Source of the DNA: Acidobacteriota bacterium
GTDB lineage: Bacteria; Acidobacteriota; Terriglobia; Acidiferrales; UBA7541
Length of the DNA stretch: 14,845 nucleotides
Assembly (NCBI GenBank): GCA_003224195.1
Contig: QHYP01000042.1
Span: 370-15,214 of the forward strand
Direction: 5' to 3'
The position numbers and the translations under genes were made by a program. Below the pieces are notes generated by a model. The model saw only the letters and a list, made by a program, of their open reading frames with translations, was not told the DNA's origin and did no database searches. Below are positions 1-7,373 of this stretch, one piece after another (position 1 is the stretch's first letter; the number at the start of each line of letters is the position of its first letter).

Positions 1-1
1 G

Positions 2-796
2 ATGTTGGTCGTACTCAAACAAACGTACGAAGAACTGAGCCGGGAGGCCGCAAAGATGGTTGCCAGCGCGATCCGGCAGAATCCTTCTCTCGTTCTGGGT
101 CTGGCAACAGGTAGCTCAACCCTGGGGATGTATCTAGAACTTGTGCGCATGCATAAAGAAGAAGGGCTCGATTTCTCGAAGGTCATTACCTTCAATCTTG
201 ACGAGTACATGGGTCTCGAGCCAAGCCACCCGGAGAGCTTTCACTACTTCATGCAGCAGAACTTTTTTGCGCATGTGAATGTAGCTCCGAAGCACATTCA
301 CATTCCCAGCGGAACCGAGCGCGGAGATTACGATCAGTACTGTGCAGCCTACGAAGAATCCATTCGGCAAGCGAGCGGGATCGACTTGCAAATTCTGGGG
401 ATTGGCCGGAACGGTCACATCGGATTCAACGAGCCGACGTCGAGTCTCGGTTCGCGAACGCGGCTGAAGGTCCTGAGCGAAGAGACACTGGAGGACAATC
501 GGAAGTTTTTTGCGTCCAGCAACGGGATGCCGCAGTGCGCGGTAACGATGGGAATCGGAACGATTCTGGAGGCGCGAAGAATTGTTCTGCTGGCCACCGG
601 CGCGTCGAAGGCGCAGGCCGTGGCCCGGGCGATTGAAGGCCCGATCACGGCCGCGGTCACCGCCTCCGCCCTGCAGCTCCATCCTGATGTGACCTTCCTC
701 GTCGATGAAGAAGCCGCTGCCGAACTCTCGCAGAAAGACTACTACCGGCGCGTGCTCGAAATGACGGCCACGTTCACGCCCGGCCGTTTGTGGTGA
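2..796 (+). CDS. nagB: glucosamine-6-phosphate deaminase
   Basis: NagB converts glucosamine 6-phosphate to fructose 6-phosphate and ammonia in the cytoplasm, feeding amino sugars into glycolysis. The 264-residue product is close to the usual length of about 266. Visible family signatures are the phosphate-binding loop GLATGSST (33-40), the FNLDEYMGL segment with the general-base Asp67, and GIGRNGHIGFNEP with His139 and Glu144 of the catalytic relay. The position that is Asp141 in the E. coli enzyme is Asn137 here, which to my knowledge is common in Bacillus-type NagB. The SRTR segment (151-154) and the final LQLHP motif also fit. The ATG at base 2 gives a normal length, but the window edge hides any upstream start or ribosome-binding site. 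It converges with the next gene, leaving a 24-base gap. Confidence 0.93.
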   Translation: MLVVLKQTYEELSREAAKMVASAIRQNPSLVLGLATGSSTLGMYLELVRMHKEEGLDFSKVITFNLDEYMGLEPSHPESFHYFMQQNFFAHVNVAPKHIHIPSGTERGDYDQYCAAYEESIRQASGIDLQILGIGRNGHIGFNEPTSSLGSRTRLKVLSEETLEDNRKFFASSNGMPQCAVTMGIGTILEARRIVLLATGASKAQAVARAIEGPITAAVTASALQLHPDVTFLVDEEAAAELSQKDYYRRVLEMTATFTPGRLW

Positions 797-814
797 ACGC
801 TCGGAATTCAGGTT

Positions 815-833
815 GGCCGGTTATTTTCCGGCC
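815..833. terminator. possible bidirectional hairpin between converging genes
   Basis: GGCCGG and CCGGCC form a perfect 6-bp stem around a 7-base AT-rich loop. The stem lies just after nagB and overlaps the stop codon of the converging gene. Neither strand has a clear U-tract, so a role in termination is only plausible. Confidence 0.3.
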
Positions 834-1204
834 GCTTGTGATTCGATCTTCTCGATGACGATCGCCTTCGAGCCGCCGCGCTCGTAGACTCTACCCGTCG
901 CGCTGACCTTCTGACCAGCCACCGGGAGAAGCTTGGAATTCTGCCCCGTGGACGGCGTGGTGTCGGCGATGGGCCAATAAATGGTGCCATCTTCGGCGAG
1001 GATAACGAGCGGGGAACCCGCCTTAGCGCAGGAGATCGCGCACTCCCGGCTAATCGGCTTGTCCAGCGCCTTAGTAAAGGCACAGGCCGAGTCCAAAACG
1101 TATCCCTTGACCGTGGCGCTAGCTGGCTTTTGTCCATTGGCTACCAGGGCGGCAACACACACGAGCAAAAGCGAGAAGGGCGCGACGACCTTGGTGAGTT
1201 TCAT
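821..1204 (-). CDS. small secreted protein, function unknown
   Basis: The 127-residue product has a clear signal peptide: a Lys-containing start, then a hydrophobic run ending near VANGQ (about residue 25). The mature part begins VKGYVLDSACAF and has three cysteines in SACAF, RECAI and ISCAK. It continues with LVILAEDGTIYW and finishes with a beta-rich segment, VAGQKVSATGRVYERGGS. This resembles small OB-like secreted domains that I recall as common in Acidobacteriota, but I cannot name a function. The ATG at 1204 has a very strong purine-rich Shine-Dalgarno region, GGGAGAGGAGAG. It lies downstream of the candidate structured RNA on the same strand and may be read through from it. Confidence 0.75.
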   Translation of the reverse strand: MKLTKVVAPFSLLLVCVAALVANGQKPASATVKGYVLDSACAFTKALDKPISRECAISCAKAGSPLVILAEDGTIYWPIADTTPSTGQNSKLLPVAGQKVSATGRVYERGGSKAIVIEKIESQAAGK

Positions 1205-1265
1205 GTTCTCTCTCCTCTCCCGTTCAATTGGAACTCCGCCCGAAGCGAGCGGGGCAGTAGCTTAA

Positions 1266-1310
1266 CCGAAAACGAAATCCCCCGGCCAACCAGAGAGGCG
1301 GGCCGGGGGA
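1266..1310 (-). terminator. Rho-independent-type terminator ending the candidate RNA
   Basis: A perfect 10-bp GC-rich stem (1310-1301 with 1287-1278) and a 13-base loop are followed at once by TTTCGTTTT on the minus strand. It could end transcripts from the histidine-kinase operon, end a small RNA, or attenuate the downstream secreted-protein gene. Confidence 0.55.
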
Positions 1311-1381
1311 GCAACTGTTCTTCGGCGGTCAGTTGCCGCACTTTTGGGGTGCCTCAGCGCGATAGAGAGGCGTTGCTGAGG
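1266..1381 (-). ncRNA. candidate structured small RNA or 5' leader with three hairpins
   Basis: Read on the minus strand, three perfect stems follow one another. CCTCAGC (1381-1375) pairs with GCTGAGG (1358-1352). GCAACTG (1336-1330) pairs with CAGTTGC (1317-1311). TCCCCCGGCC (1310-1301) pairs with GGCCGGGGGA (1287-1278) and is followed by the U-rich TTTCGTTTTCGG. A further 4-bp stem, GCAC/GTGC, can form between the first two. The loops of the first and last hairpins both contain CGCCTCTCT. No ORF fits the stretch. It lies 167 bases beyond the stop of the propeller-protein gene and 61 bases before the start of the small secreted protein, so it could be an independent RNA, a 3' UTR product or an attenuating leader. 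A -10-like CACAAT lies at 1393-1388, but no good -35 was found. Confidence 0.5.
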
Positions 1382-1547
1382 ACGATTATTGTGGTACGAA
1401 TCTACGGGGAACAGAGAAGCAGCGCAATACTACAAAAATACTACTCATTTTCTGGCGAAATAAGATTAAACGAATCCGGAATTGGGCCCCTCTGAGAGAG
1501 AAGAGCAGAACATTCCAAGAAGGCGCCGGAAATGGTCCGAGAAGGCC
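1382..1547. other. AT-rich gene-free stretch with a phased direct repeat
   Basis: No coding region is supported here. The stretch 1425-1480 is clearly more AT-rich than its surroundings. AATACTAC occurs at 1426-1433 and again at 1437-1444, a spacing of 11 bases or about one helical turn, upstream of the candidate RNA on the minus strand. A regulator site or UP-type element is possible. Confidence 0.35.
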
Positions 1548-3254
1548 CTAGAAACCATCCTGTGGCGTGATTCCCTTCCCTTCGAGGCATTCGTACGTCC
1601 TGCCGGCAGCCAGACCCTTATACTCCTCTGTTCTGCCGCTGGGCCACTGGATGACAACCCGTTCGACCATATCGCGTTTGCCCAATCCGAAGGTCAGGGG
1701 CAATTCCGACTGGGAGAGATAACTGGAGCCGGTCTTCACGATGCGGGACTGAACCAAGGCGCCAGAATAGATGCGAACCAGTGAGCCAATGGCGTCGCGA
1801 TTGGACTTTGTCCCGACCAGGCGAAAACGGATGCTGCGATTTCCGGCGAGTTGATCGTTGCGGAAGAGAAAGGCCGGGCCGTTGTTGGTGGTGAGCAGGA
1901 GATCGAGATCGCCGTCACGATCAAAGTCGCCGTAGGCAAGGCCGCGGCCAACCTTCGCGTGGGCGAATTCCGCGCCGAGGGCATCCGCCACGTTATGGAA
2001 AACGCCCTTGCCGTTGTTGAGGAAGAGCTGCGGCGGCTGGGCGTAGCCGACATTGCCCCGGATGTTGCGTACGGTTTCGTCGATGTGGCCGTTGGCGACC
2101 GCGAGGTCGAGCGCACCATCAAGGTCGGCGTCGAAGAAGACGCAGCCGAAGCCGAGCGTGTTTCTGGAGATCAGACCCACGCCCGCGGGAACAGCGACGT
2201 CTTCAAAATTGCCGCGTCCTGTGGACCGATAGAGGCCAATCATTTCGTTGTCGAAATTCGTGATGGCGACGCCGAAGGAGCCGGAATTGTCGAAGTCGGC
2301 CACGTCCACGCCCATGCCGGCGCGCGCTTTTCCTTCCGTGCTGAAGGCAATACCCGCTTCCACGGCAACATCCTTGAATGTGCCGTTGCGCTGGTTGCGA
2401 TAGAGCTTGTTTGGTTGCGTGTCGTTGGCGACCAACAGGTCAGGCCAGTCGTCCTGATCGTCATCGAGAAGAGTTACACCAAGGGATTTGGAGCTGCTGT
2501 CGAAGATGCCACATTTTGCCGTGACGTCCTCGAAGGTGCCGTCGCCGCGATTATGGAAGAGCCAGCACGTTTCGCCGCGATAGGCCTCCGGCGTGCAATA
2601 GGATTTATGCTTTCCGTCGAGGCTGCAGAAAACGTCCCGCTCGGGCGACCATTTGACGTAATTGCACACGAAGAGATCGAGAAAGCCATCGCGGTCGTAA
2701 TCAAGCCAGAGAGCTGAGGTGCTGAAAGCTGACCGGCCCGCGAGACCGCTTGCGCGCGTGACGTCGATGAATCTTCCCTTCCCGGTGTTCTTGAAAAGAT
2801 GGTTCTGGCCGATGCAGGTAACGAGAATGTCGGGAAAGCCATCGTTGTTGTAGTCGCCCACGGCCACGCCCATGCCGTACATCTCGATATCAAGACCCGC
2901 GGGGCGCGTGACATCGGTGAAGGTGCCGTTGCGATTGTTGCGGTAGAGCCGCAGCGTGCTCCGCATGCGCTTGTGTCCTGGCCAGTCCCTGCCGTTGATG
3001 AGGAGAACGTCCAGCCATCCATCCGCATCGTAGTCGAGGAAAGCACAGCCGGAGCCGAGAGTTTCCGGCAGAAGCTTGCCGCCGTAGGCTCCGGAATTGT
3101 GCTTGAACTGAATGCCGGCGGCGGAGGTCACGTCGGCAAGCCGAAATCCCAGGGCCGGGGATTGCGGAGACACGCCCGCCAGGATTTCCGAGACGCCCGG
3201 CGCAGGAAAAGATGCGAAACCGGCAAGACTCTGCAAGAAAAATCTTCGTTTCAC
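1548..3254 (-). CDS. CRTAC1-type FG-GAP/VCBS propeller protein with ASPIC/UnbV domain
   Basis: This 568-residue protein is predicted to be exported and to form a beta-propeller. The N-terminus KRRFFLQSLAGFA is a twin-arginine-like signal. Seven calcium-loop motifs of the DxDxDGxxD type lie near residues 74, 134, 185, 264, 320, 375 and 443; those at 264 and 320 are degenerate. They alternate with segments of the type LFxNxGxGxFxDVT. An ASPIC/UnbV domain follows at about 486-550 (NRDAIGSLVRI, then FGLGKRDMVERVVIQWPSGR). The family is widespread but its ligand is usually unknown; adhesion or glycan binding is conjecture. The start is GTG at 3254, overlapping the response-regulator stop by four bases (GTGA), which indicates translational coupling. 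Its place at the end of a two-component operon suggests it works with, or is a target of, that signalling pair. Confidence 0.88.
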   Translation of the reverse strand: MKRRFFLQSLAGFASFPAPGVSEILAGVSPQSPALGFRLADVTSAAGIQFKHNSGAYGGKLLPETLGSGCAFLDYDADGWLDVLLINGRDWPGHKRMRSTLRLYRNNRNGTFTDVTRPAGLDIEMYGMGVAVGDYNNDGFPDILVTCIGQNHLFKNTGKGRFIDVTRASGLAGRSAFSTSALWLDYDRDGFLDLFVCNYVKWSPERDVFCSLDGKHKSYCTPEAYRGETCWLFHNRGDGTFEDVTAKCGIFDSSSKSLGVTLLDDDQDDWPDLLVANDTQPNKLYRNQRNGTFKDVAVEAGIAFSTEGKARAGMGVDVADFDNSGSFGVAITNFDNEMIGLYRSTGRGNFEDVAVPAGVGLISRNTLGFGCVFFDADLDGALDLAVANGHIDETVRNIRGNVGYAQPPQLFLNNGKGVFHNVADALGAEFAHAKVGRGLAYGDFDRDGDLDLLLTTNNGPAFLFRNDQLAGNRSIRFRLVGTKSNRDAIGSLVRIYSGALVQSRIVKTGSSYLSQSELPLTFGLGKRDMVERVVIQWPSGRTEEYKGLAAGRTYECLEGKGITPQDGF

Positions 3255-3892
3255 GAGATGTTCACCAGGCCGTTGCGGATGGCGTAAACGACAAGCTCGG
3301 CGGTCTTGTGGATACCGAGCGCGTCCATGATGTTCGCGCGATGGACGGAGACCGTATTGACGCTGAGGGCCAGTTCGTCGGCAATTTCCTTATTGGACTT
3401 GCCGGCGACGATGAGCTGCAGGATTTCGAGTTCGCGCGCGGTGAGACCCGCAGTGCGCTCGCCTTTCAGCCCTGCGGGACGCACGACTTCCGGAGCGAGC
3501 ACGATTTCTCCCTTGGCAACGCGGCGGATGGCGGAGACAAGCTCGAGGTCCACGGCGTTCTTGAGCATATAGCCGCGAGCGCCGGCATCAAGCGACTGGC
3601 GGACGAGCGTGCTCTCCGAATGCATGCTGAGCATGAGAATGACTTGATCGCGATTGCTATGGAGAATTTTCTGCGCGGCCGCGAGGCCGCTTGTGCCGGG
3701 GAGAGCGCAGTCCATCAGGATGACGCGGGGGCGCAGCTCGCGAGCCATCCGGACAGCTTCGTCGCCATCGCTGGCCTCGCCGACGACTACGAGATCCGGC
3801 TCGTCCTCGATGATGCGGCGAAAGCCGCGCCGGACCAGGCTGTGATCATCGACCAGGAGCACGGTGATTTTACTGGGGTTCTTCTCGGGCAT
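3251..3892 (-). CDS. NarL/LuxR-type response regulator
   Basis: The 213-residue protein is a cytoplasmic DNA-binding response regulator. The receiver domain (about 9-125) shows the acidic pair Asp15-Asp16, phosphoacceptor Asp61 in VILMDCALPG, Ser89 and the conserved Lys111 in YMLKN. A linker leads to a LuxR/NarL helix-turn-helix at about 149-205, with LTARELEILQLIVAGKSNKEI and then SVNTVSVHRANIMDALGI. All residues needed for phosphorylation are present. The ATG at 3892 lies inside the 3' end of the histidine-kinase gene, a 23-base overlap, and its stop overlaps the next start, so three proteins are made from one compact operon. The cognate kinase is surely the upstream neighbour. The target promoters are unknown. 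Confidence 0.93.
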   Translation of the reverse strand: MPEKNPSKITVLLVDDHSLVRRGFRRIIEDEPDLVVVGEASDGDEAVRMARELRPRVILMDCALPGTSGLAAAQKILHSNRDQVILMLSMHSESTLVRQSLDAGARGYMLKNAVDLELVSAIRRVAKGEIVLAPEVVRPAGLKGERTAGLTARELEILQLIVAGKSNKEIADELALSVNTVSVHRANIMDALGIHKTAELVVYAIRNGLVNIS

Positions 3893-5255
3893 TTGATTCC
3901 GCTTTTTCGCGAGGAACTTTCAGCCGCACGAGCGTTCCACCATCGGGCGGACGAAGGAGCTCGATGGACCCGCCGAGCAACTGCGCGCGCTCGCGCATGG
4001 CGACAAGCCCGATGCCGGGCTTCGACGGCGGCGCCGCAAATCCTTTCCCGTGATCTTCCACTTCCATCTCCAAGGTATCGGGCAAAAATCGCAGGCGAAT
4101 CCAGGCCTGCTGCACGCCCGCGTGGCGAGCGACGTTGTTGAGCGCTTCCTGCAAGATTCGGTAAGTGTAAATCGCCGCGCTACCGTTCATTGGAAAAGCC
4201 GCTCCCGATTTTTCGTAGCTTATGACAATGCCGGTTTGTTTTTCCACCACGGGGAGATACCAGTCGATCGTACTTTCCAAGCCTGCCTCGTCGAGCATGA
4301 CGGGATGCAGAGCTTGCGAGAGGCTGCGCACGTTGTCGAGCGTGGTCTGAGCGATATCCCGGATCTCGTGGAGTTCGGCGCGAAGCGGAGAGCCCTCCGG
4401 AACGTGTTTTTCCGAACGGCCCAGCATGGAGCCGATGGCGGTGAGAATCTGGCCAAACTCATCGTGCAGTTCGCGAGAGATATAGCGCAGCGTGGACTCC
4501 TGCGTGGAGATGAGCTGTTGCGCGAGCTCGCTCCGCAGGTTCGAGAGCGAAGCAAGCTGGGTGAAGAGGCGGCGATTCGAGCGGATCAAGTACAGGCTGG
4601 TGAGGAGAATCGCCACAAGCGTAGCCGTGAAGAAGAGATAGACCTGACGTTCCACGCGGTCGTAGATCTGCGCAACTTGAAGCGCCGCCTGTTCCTCACG
4701 TTCGTTGTTTTGCACCAGGAGTCGAGCCACGGCCGTGCTTAAGGCAGCCTGGCGGGCTTGCAAGGAAAGGCGGATCCGGTCGCGCGCATCCTTATCTTTG
4801 CCGTCGCTGGCGAGCGCAAAGATGCGCTCAGCGGCGTCCCAAAACTGCGCAAGAGAGCTTGCAAGGTACTCTTTCTGCTCCTGGGTGCGGCTGGTGACGG
4901 CAAGCTGCTCTTCGAGGCGAAGGGCGTCATCCAGATCGGAACGAATGCGCTGGAACTGCGCCGACCAGGCGGTGAGCGGATAGGGTTCGTCGTTATCGAG
5001 CATGTCGCGCATCGCCACAGCGAGAGAGTTCAGGTCATTCTGGATGCGCAAGAGTTGCAGAGAGTCCCTGCGGCTGCGATCGGTCAAATTATTTTGCAGA
5101 TTGCGAAGTCCAGCAATCTGAATGGTAATGTACCAGGAATAAGCCACCACCGCGGCAAGCGTAATCACGAGTCCGAAGATAAGTGCGGGAGTGGGCGAAC
5201 GCCCTGGTGCGCGCTGCACGAATCGAGAATACAACGCGGAACCGCGAAGTTCCAC
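3870..5255 (-). CDS. membrane sensor histidine kinase, HisKA_3 (NarX/DegS-like) type
   Basis: The 461-residue kinase has a first membrane helix at about 24-46 and an extracytoplasmic helical region at about 47-203 that resembles a four-helix-bundle sensor. A second helix lies at about 205-225, followed by a coiled-coil-like stretch. The HisKA_3 box ISRELHDEFGQILTAIG contains the phosphoacceptor His264. The ATPase domain shows the N box ILQEALNNVARHA (367-379), the G1 motif DHGKGF (401-406) and GIGLVAMRERA (414-424), so all catalytic motifs are intact. The start is GTG at 5255 with no convincing Shine-Dalgarno, and an in-frame stop lies eight codons upstream, so no ATG/GTG/TTG alternative exists upstream. 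It heads the kinase-regulator-propeller operon; the signal it senses cannot be read from the sequence. Confidence 0.92.
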   Translation of the reverse strand: MELRGSALYSRFVQRAPGRSPTPALIFGLVITLAAVVAYSWYITIQIAGLRNLQNNLTDRSRRDSLQLLRIQNDLNSLAVAMRDMLDNDEPYPLTAWSAQFQRIRSDLDDALRLEEQLAVTSRTQEQKEYLASSLAQFWDAAERIFALASDGKDKDARDRIRLSLQARQAALSTAVARLLVQNNEREEQAALQVAQIYDRVERQVYLFFTATLVAILLTSLYLIRSNRRLFTQLASLSNLRSELAQQLISTQESTLRYISRELHDEFGQILTAIGSMLGRSEKHVPEGSPLRAELHEIRDIAQTTLDNVRSLSQALHPVMLDEAGLESTIDWYLPVVEKQTGIVISYEKSGAAFPMNGSAAIYTYRILQEALNNVARHAGVQQAWIRLRFLPDTLEMEVEDHGKGFAAPPSKPGIGLVAMRERAQLLGGSIELLRPPDGGTLVRLKVPREKAESNAREEPQ

Positions 5256-5316
5256 TGCCGTGCCGATGGAGACTAGCTAGGGTGCAAGTAGCTTTCCCAG
5301 CCGCGAATGCGCGCTC

Positions 5317-5535
5317 TTAGGACTTCCGGCGGCCGGGCGCAAAGAAGTAACAGTAGACTCCGCCAAGAGCGACCAGCAACCCGCCCCACCACACCGGCGC
5401 GTGCAAATCGGCGCGGATGGTCTGCGGAGGATTGGACCACTCTGCCAGCCCAGTCGCTAGGATCAGGCAACCGTAGATCAAAAGCAAAAGCCCCACGAAG
5501 AACCACACCGGAACAATGTGCCTTTTCTCGCTCAC
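5317..5535 (-). CDS. small two-helix membrane protein, probable symporter partner
   Basis: The 72-residue protein has two hydrophobic helices, at about 9-31 (VPVWFFVGLLLLIYGCLIL) and 48-65 (VWWGGLLVALGGVYCYFF), joined by a polar loop containing WSNPPQT. It ends in a basic tail (GRRKS), so both ends are probably cytoplasmic. The GTG start at 5535 lies 4 bases after the symporter stop, pointing to translational coupling. Small two-helix proteins next to sodium/solute symporters are known (the DUF485 YjcH-ActP pair and DUF4212), and this has the same arrangement, though I do not recognise it as one of those families. A role as an accessory subunit is inferred from position only. Confidence 0.72.
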   Translation of the reverse strand: MSEKRHIVPVWFFVGLLLLIYGCLILATGLAEWSNPPQTIRADLHAPVWWGGLLVALGGVYCYFFAPGRRKS

Positions 5536-5539
5536 GCGC

Positions 5540-7243
5540 TCACCAGAAGATCCACTGCAAGATCAGGAAGGCAACGCCCGAAACGCCCGCCCAGAAAATT
5601 GGACGCTTCACTAAAGGTAAATGTCCCTCGCTAGGAATTTTGGTAGCGCCATAAACCAGCCCCTTCAGTTGAATGTCCTCCTTGGGCTTCGTGGCCAGGC
5701 TGACGGCCACCGTAACAATCACGCAAATGACCCCTGACCACAGAGCGCGCCACATATCGATCGCCAGAGGCTTGGCAAGAGGCGAGAGCGCAATCAGAGC
5801 TACCTTACTTGGATCCAGTTCTACCAACGTAAACATAACGATGGAGGAAAGCGTGCCGGCGAGTAAACCCAGGAAGCCTCCCGCCGAGGTGGCCCTTTTC
5901 CAGAGCATGCCGAGCAACACGGTTGGGAACAGGGGCGCGATGAAAAAGCTGAACAGGGCCTGAACGTAGTCCATGAGGCTGCCAAAATGGGTCACGATGT
6001 ACGCCGCGCCGATGCTGATGATCAATCCGATGATCGTGCACCAGCGCCCCATCGAAACGTAGTGCGCGTCGGGCGCGTTCTTGCGCAGGAACGGACGGTA
6101 GATGTCATAAGTCCACACGGTGGCAAACGCACTGACGTTGCCGGCCATGCCGGCCATGAAGCCGGCGATGAGTGCGGTAATGCCCAGGCCCAAAAGTCCG
6201 GGGCCGCAATATCGCGCCAGCATGAGCGGAAGAACCTCATCATAACTATGTTGGCCCGGCTGCATGCCGCTCGCCGGCACCAAATGAAAAGGCAACGCTG
6301 CGAGACCCAGCAATCCCGGCAAGATGACGATGAACGGCACGGCCATCTTAAAGAAAGAGCCAATCACCGGGGCCAGTTTGGCGGCGCGAACATCCTTGGC
6401 CGAGATCACGCGCTGCACCACCAGAAAGTCCGTCGTCCAGTATCCCATCGAGAGAACGGCGCCGAGTCCGAAGACGATTGCGACCCACTGAACACCCATG
6501 GGATTGTCGGCGAAGTGGGCCATAGGGCGCCACATGTGTGTATAGTTCTGGCCGGGGAAGTTTTGGTGGATGCGGGCCACCATGCCGTTCCAGCCTCCCG
6601 TCTCCACCAGACCCAAAATGGGGATGAGGAGTGCGCCGAACCAGATTAGAAAGAACTGAACGACCTCATTAAAGATCGCGGAAAAAAGTCCACCTAGCGC
6701 CACATAGATGCCCACGGTCAGCGATGAAATCCAGATACTGAAGTGAAAGTTCCAGCCGAGCACCACTTTCATCACCACGGCCATCGAGTACATGTTGACA
6801 CCGGACATCAGGATCGTCATGAACGCGAACGATAGGGCGCTCAGCGCGCTGGTAGGTTTCCCGTAGCGGAGCTGAAGGTAGCCCGGTACCGAGTGCGTCT
6901 TCGAGATGTAATAAAAGGGCATCATGACGATGCCAAGGAAAAGCATGGCGGGAATGGCGCCGACCCAATACCAATGCGCAGCAAGAATGCCGTACTGGTA
7001 GGCGTTACCCGCCCAGCCCATCAGCTCGAGGGAACCAAGATTCGCCGAAACGAAACTCAGCCCCGCGACCCACGCCGTCATCTCGCGCCCCGCCAGGAAG
7101 AAGTCCTCGCCGCTCTTGGCGAAGCGCTTCAGATAAAACCCGATCAGCAGGACAGCTAGAAAGTAAATGGCGATGATCGCCAGATCGACCGCCGAGAGAC
7201 GCACCAAGCGCTGCGGATTGACAAAAACCAGAGCCGAGATCAT
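5540..7243 (-). CDS. SSS-family sodium:solute symporter, probably for a sugar
   Basis: This is a polytopic membrane transporter of 567 residues with about 13-14 hydrophobic segments, typical of the SSS family. Family features include the SGEDFFLAGREM segment after the first helix (44-55), SANLGSLELMGWAGNAY (66-82), SVPGYLQLRYG, and AGNVSAFATVWTYDIYRPFL in the helix that usually carries sodium ligands. The reading frame extends upstream to a TTG at 7321, but I prefer the ATG at 7243. The extension is hydrophilic and unlike a transporter start, a promoter-like pair lies inside it, and AAGAG precedes the ATG. Its neighbours are a secreted alpha-L-fucosidase upstream and a small membrane protein downstream, which suggests uptake of fucose or a related sugar. 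Substrate is inference. Confidence 0.9.
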   Translation of the reverse strand: MISALVFVNPQRLVRLSAVDLAIIAIYFLAVLLIGFYLKRFAKSGEDFFLAGREMTAWVAGLSFVSANLGSLELMGWAGNAYQYGILAAHWYWVGAIPAMLFLGIVMMPFYYISKTHSVPGYLQLRYGKPTSALSALSFAFMTILMSGVNMYSMAVVMKVVLGWNFHFSIWISSLTVGIYVALGGLFSAIFNEVVQFFLIWFGALLIPILGLVETGGWNGMVARIHQNFPGQNYTHMWRPMAHFADNPMGVQWVAIVFGLGAVLSMGYWTTDFLVVQRVISAKDVRAAKLAPVIGSFFKMAVPFIVILPGLLGLAALPFHLVPASGMQPGQHSYDEVLPLMLARYCGPGLLGLGITALIAGFMAGMAGNVSAFATVWTYDIYRPFLRKNAPDAHYVSMGRWCTIIGLIISIGAAYIVTHFGSLMDYVQALFSFFIAPLFPTVLLGMLWKRATSAGGFLGLLAGTLSSIVMFTLVELDPSKVALIALSPLAKPLAIDMWRALWSGVICVIVTVAVSLATKPKEDIQLKGLVYGATKIPSEGHLPLVKRPIFWAGVSGVAFLILQWIFW

Positions 7244-7289
7244 AGATGTGCTCTTGAGATCCCTCCCGGCGTTTTCGGCCCGTTGAGCG

Positions 7290-7321
7290 TGGCATTGTAT
7301 GCCAAACAGCGTGCGAAGCAA
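7290..7321 (-). promoter_or_regulatory. putative symporter promoter overlapped by a perfect dyad
   Basis: On the minus strand TTGCTT (7321-7316) and TACAAT (7299-7294) are 16 bases apart, which would start transcription about 44 bases before the ATG at 7243. A perfect dyad, TGGCAT-TGT-ATGCCA (7290-7304), covers the -10 element and could be a repressor operator. The evidence is pattern only. Confidence 0.42.
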
Positions 7322-7373
7322 GCAGACTTGTGTGACCAGCCGCTCCCCCGTGACGAGGACTCCCCATTACGGC

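Noticed and set aside
1851..2717. 288-codon plus-strand frame
   Set aside because: It is opposite the propeller gene; its regular Val/Ala/Glu-rich text mirrors the repeated calcium-loop codons of the real gene.
3212..4141. 309-codon plus-strand frame
   Set aside because: It is antisense to the response regulator and the kinase end, both with full family motifs.
5987..6649. 220-codon plus-strand frame
   Set aside because: It is antisense to the symporter; His/Arg/Asp-rich composition and no domain.
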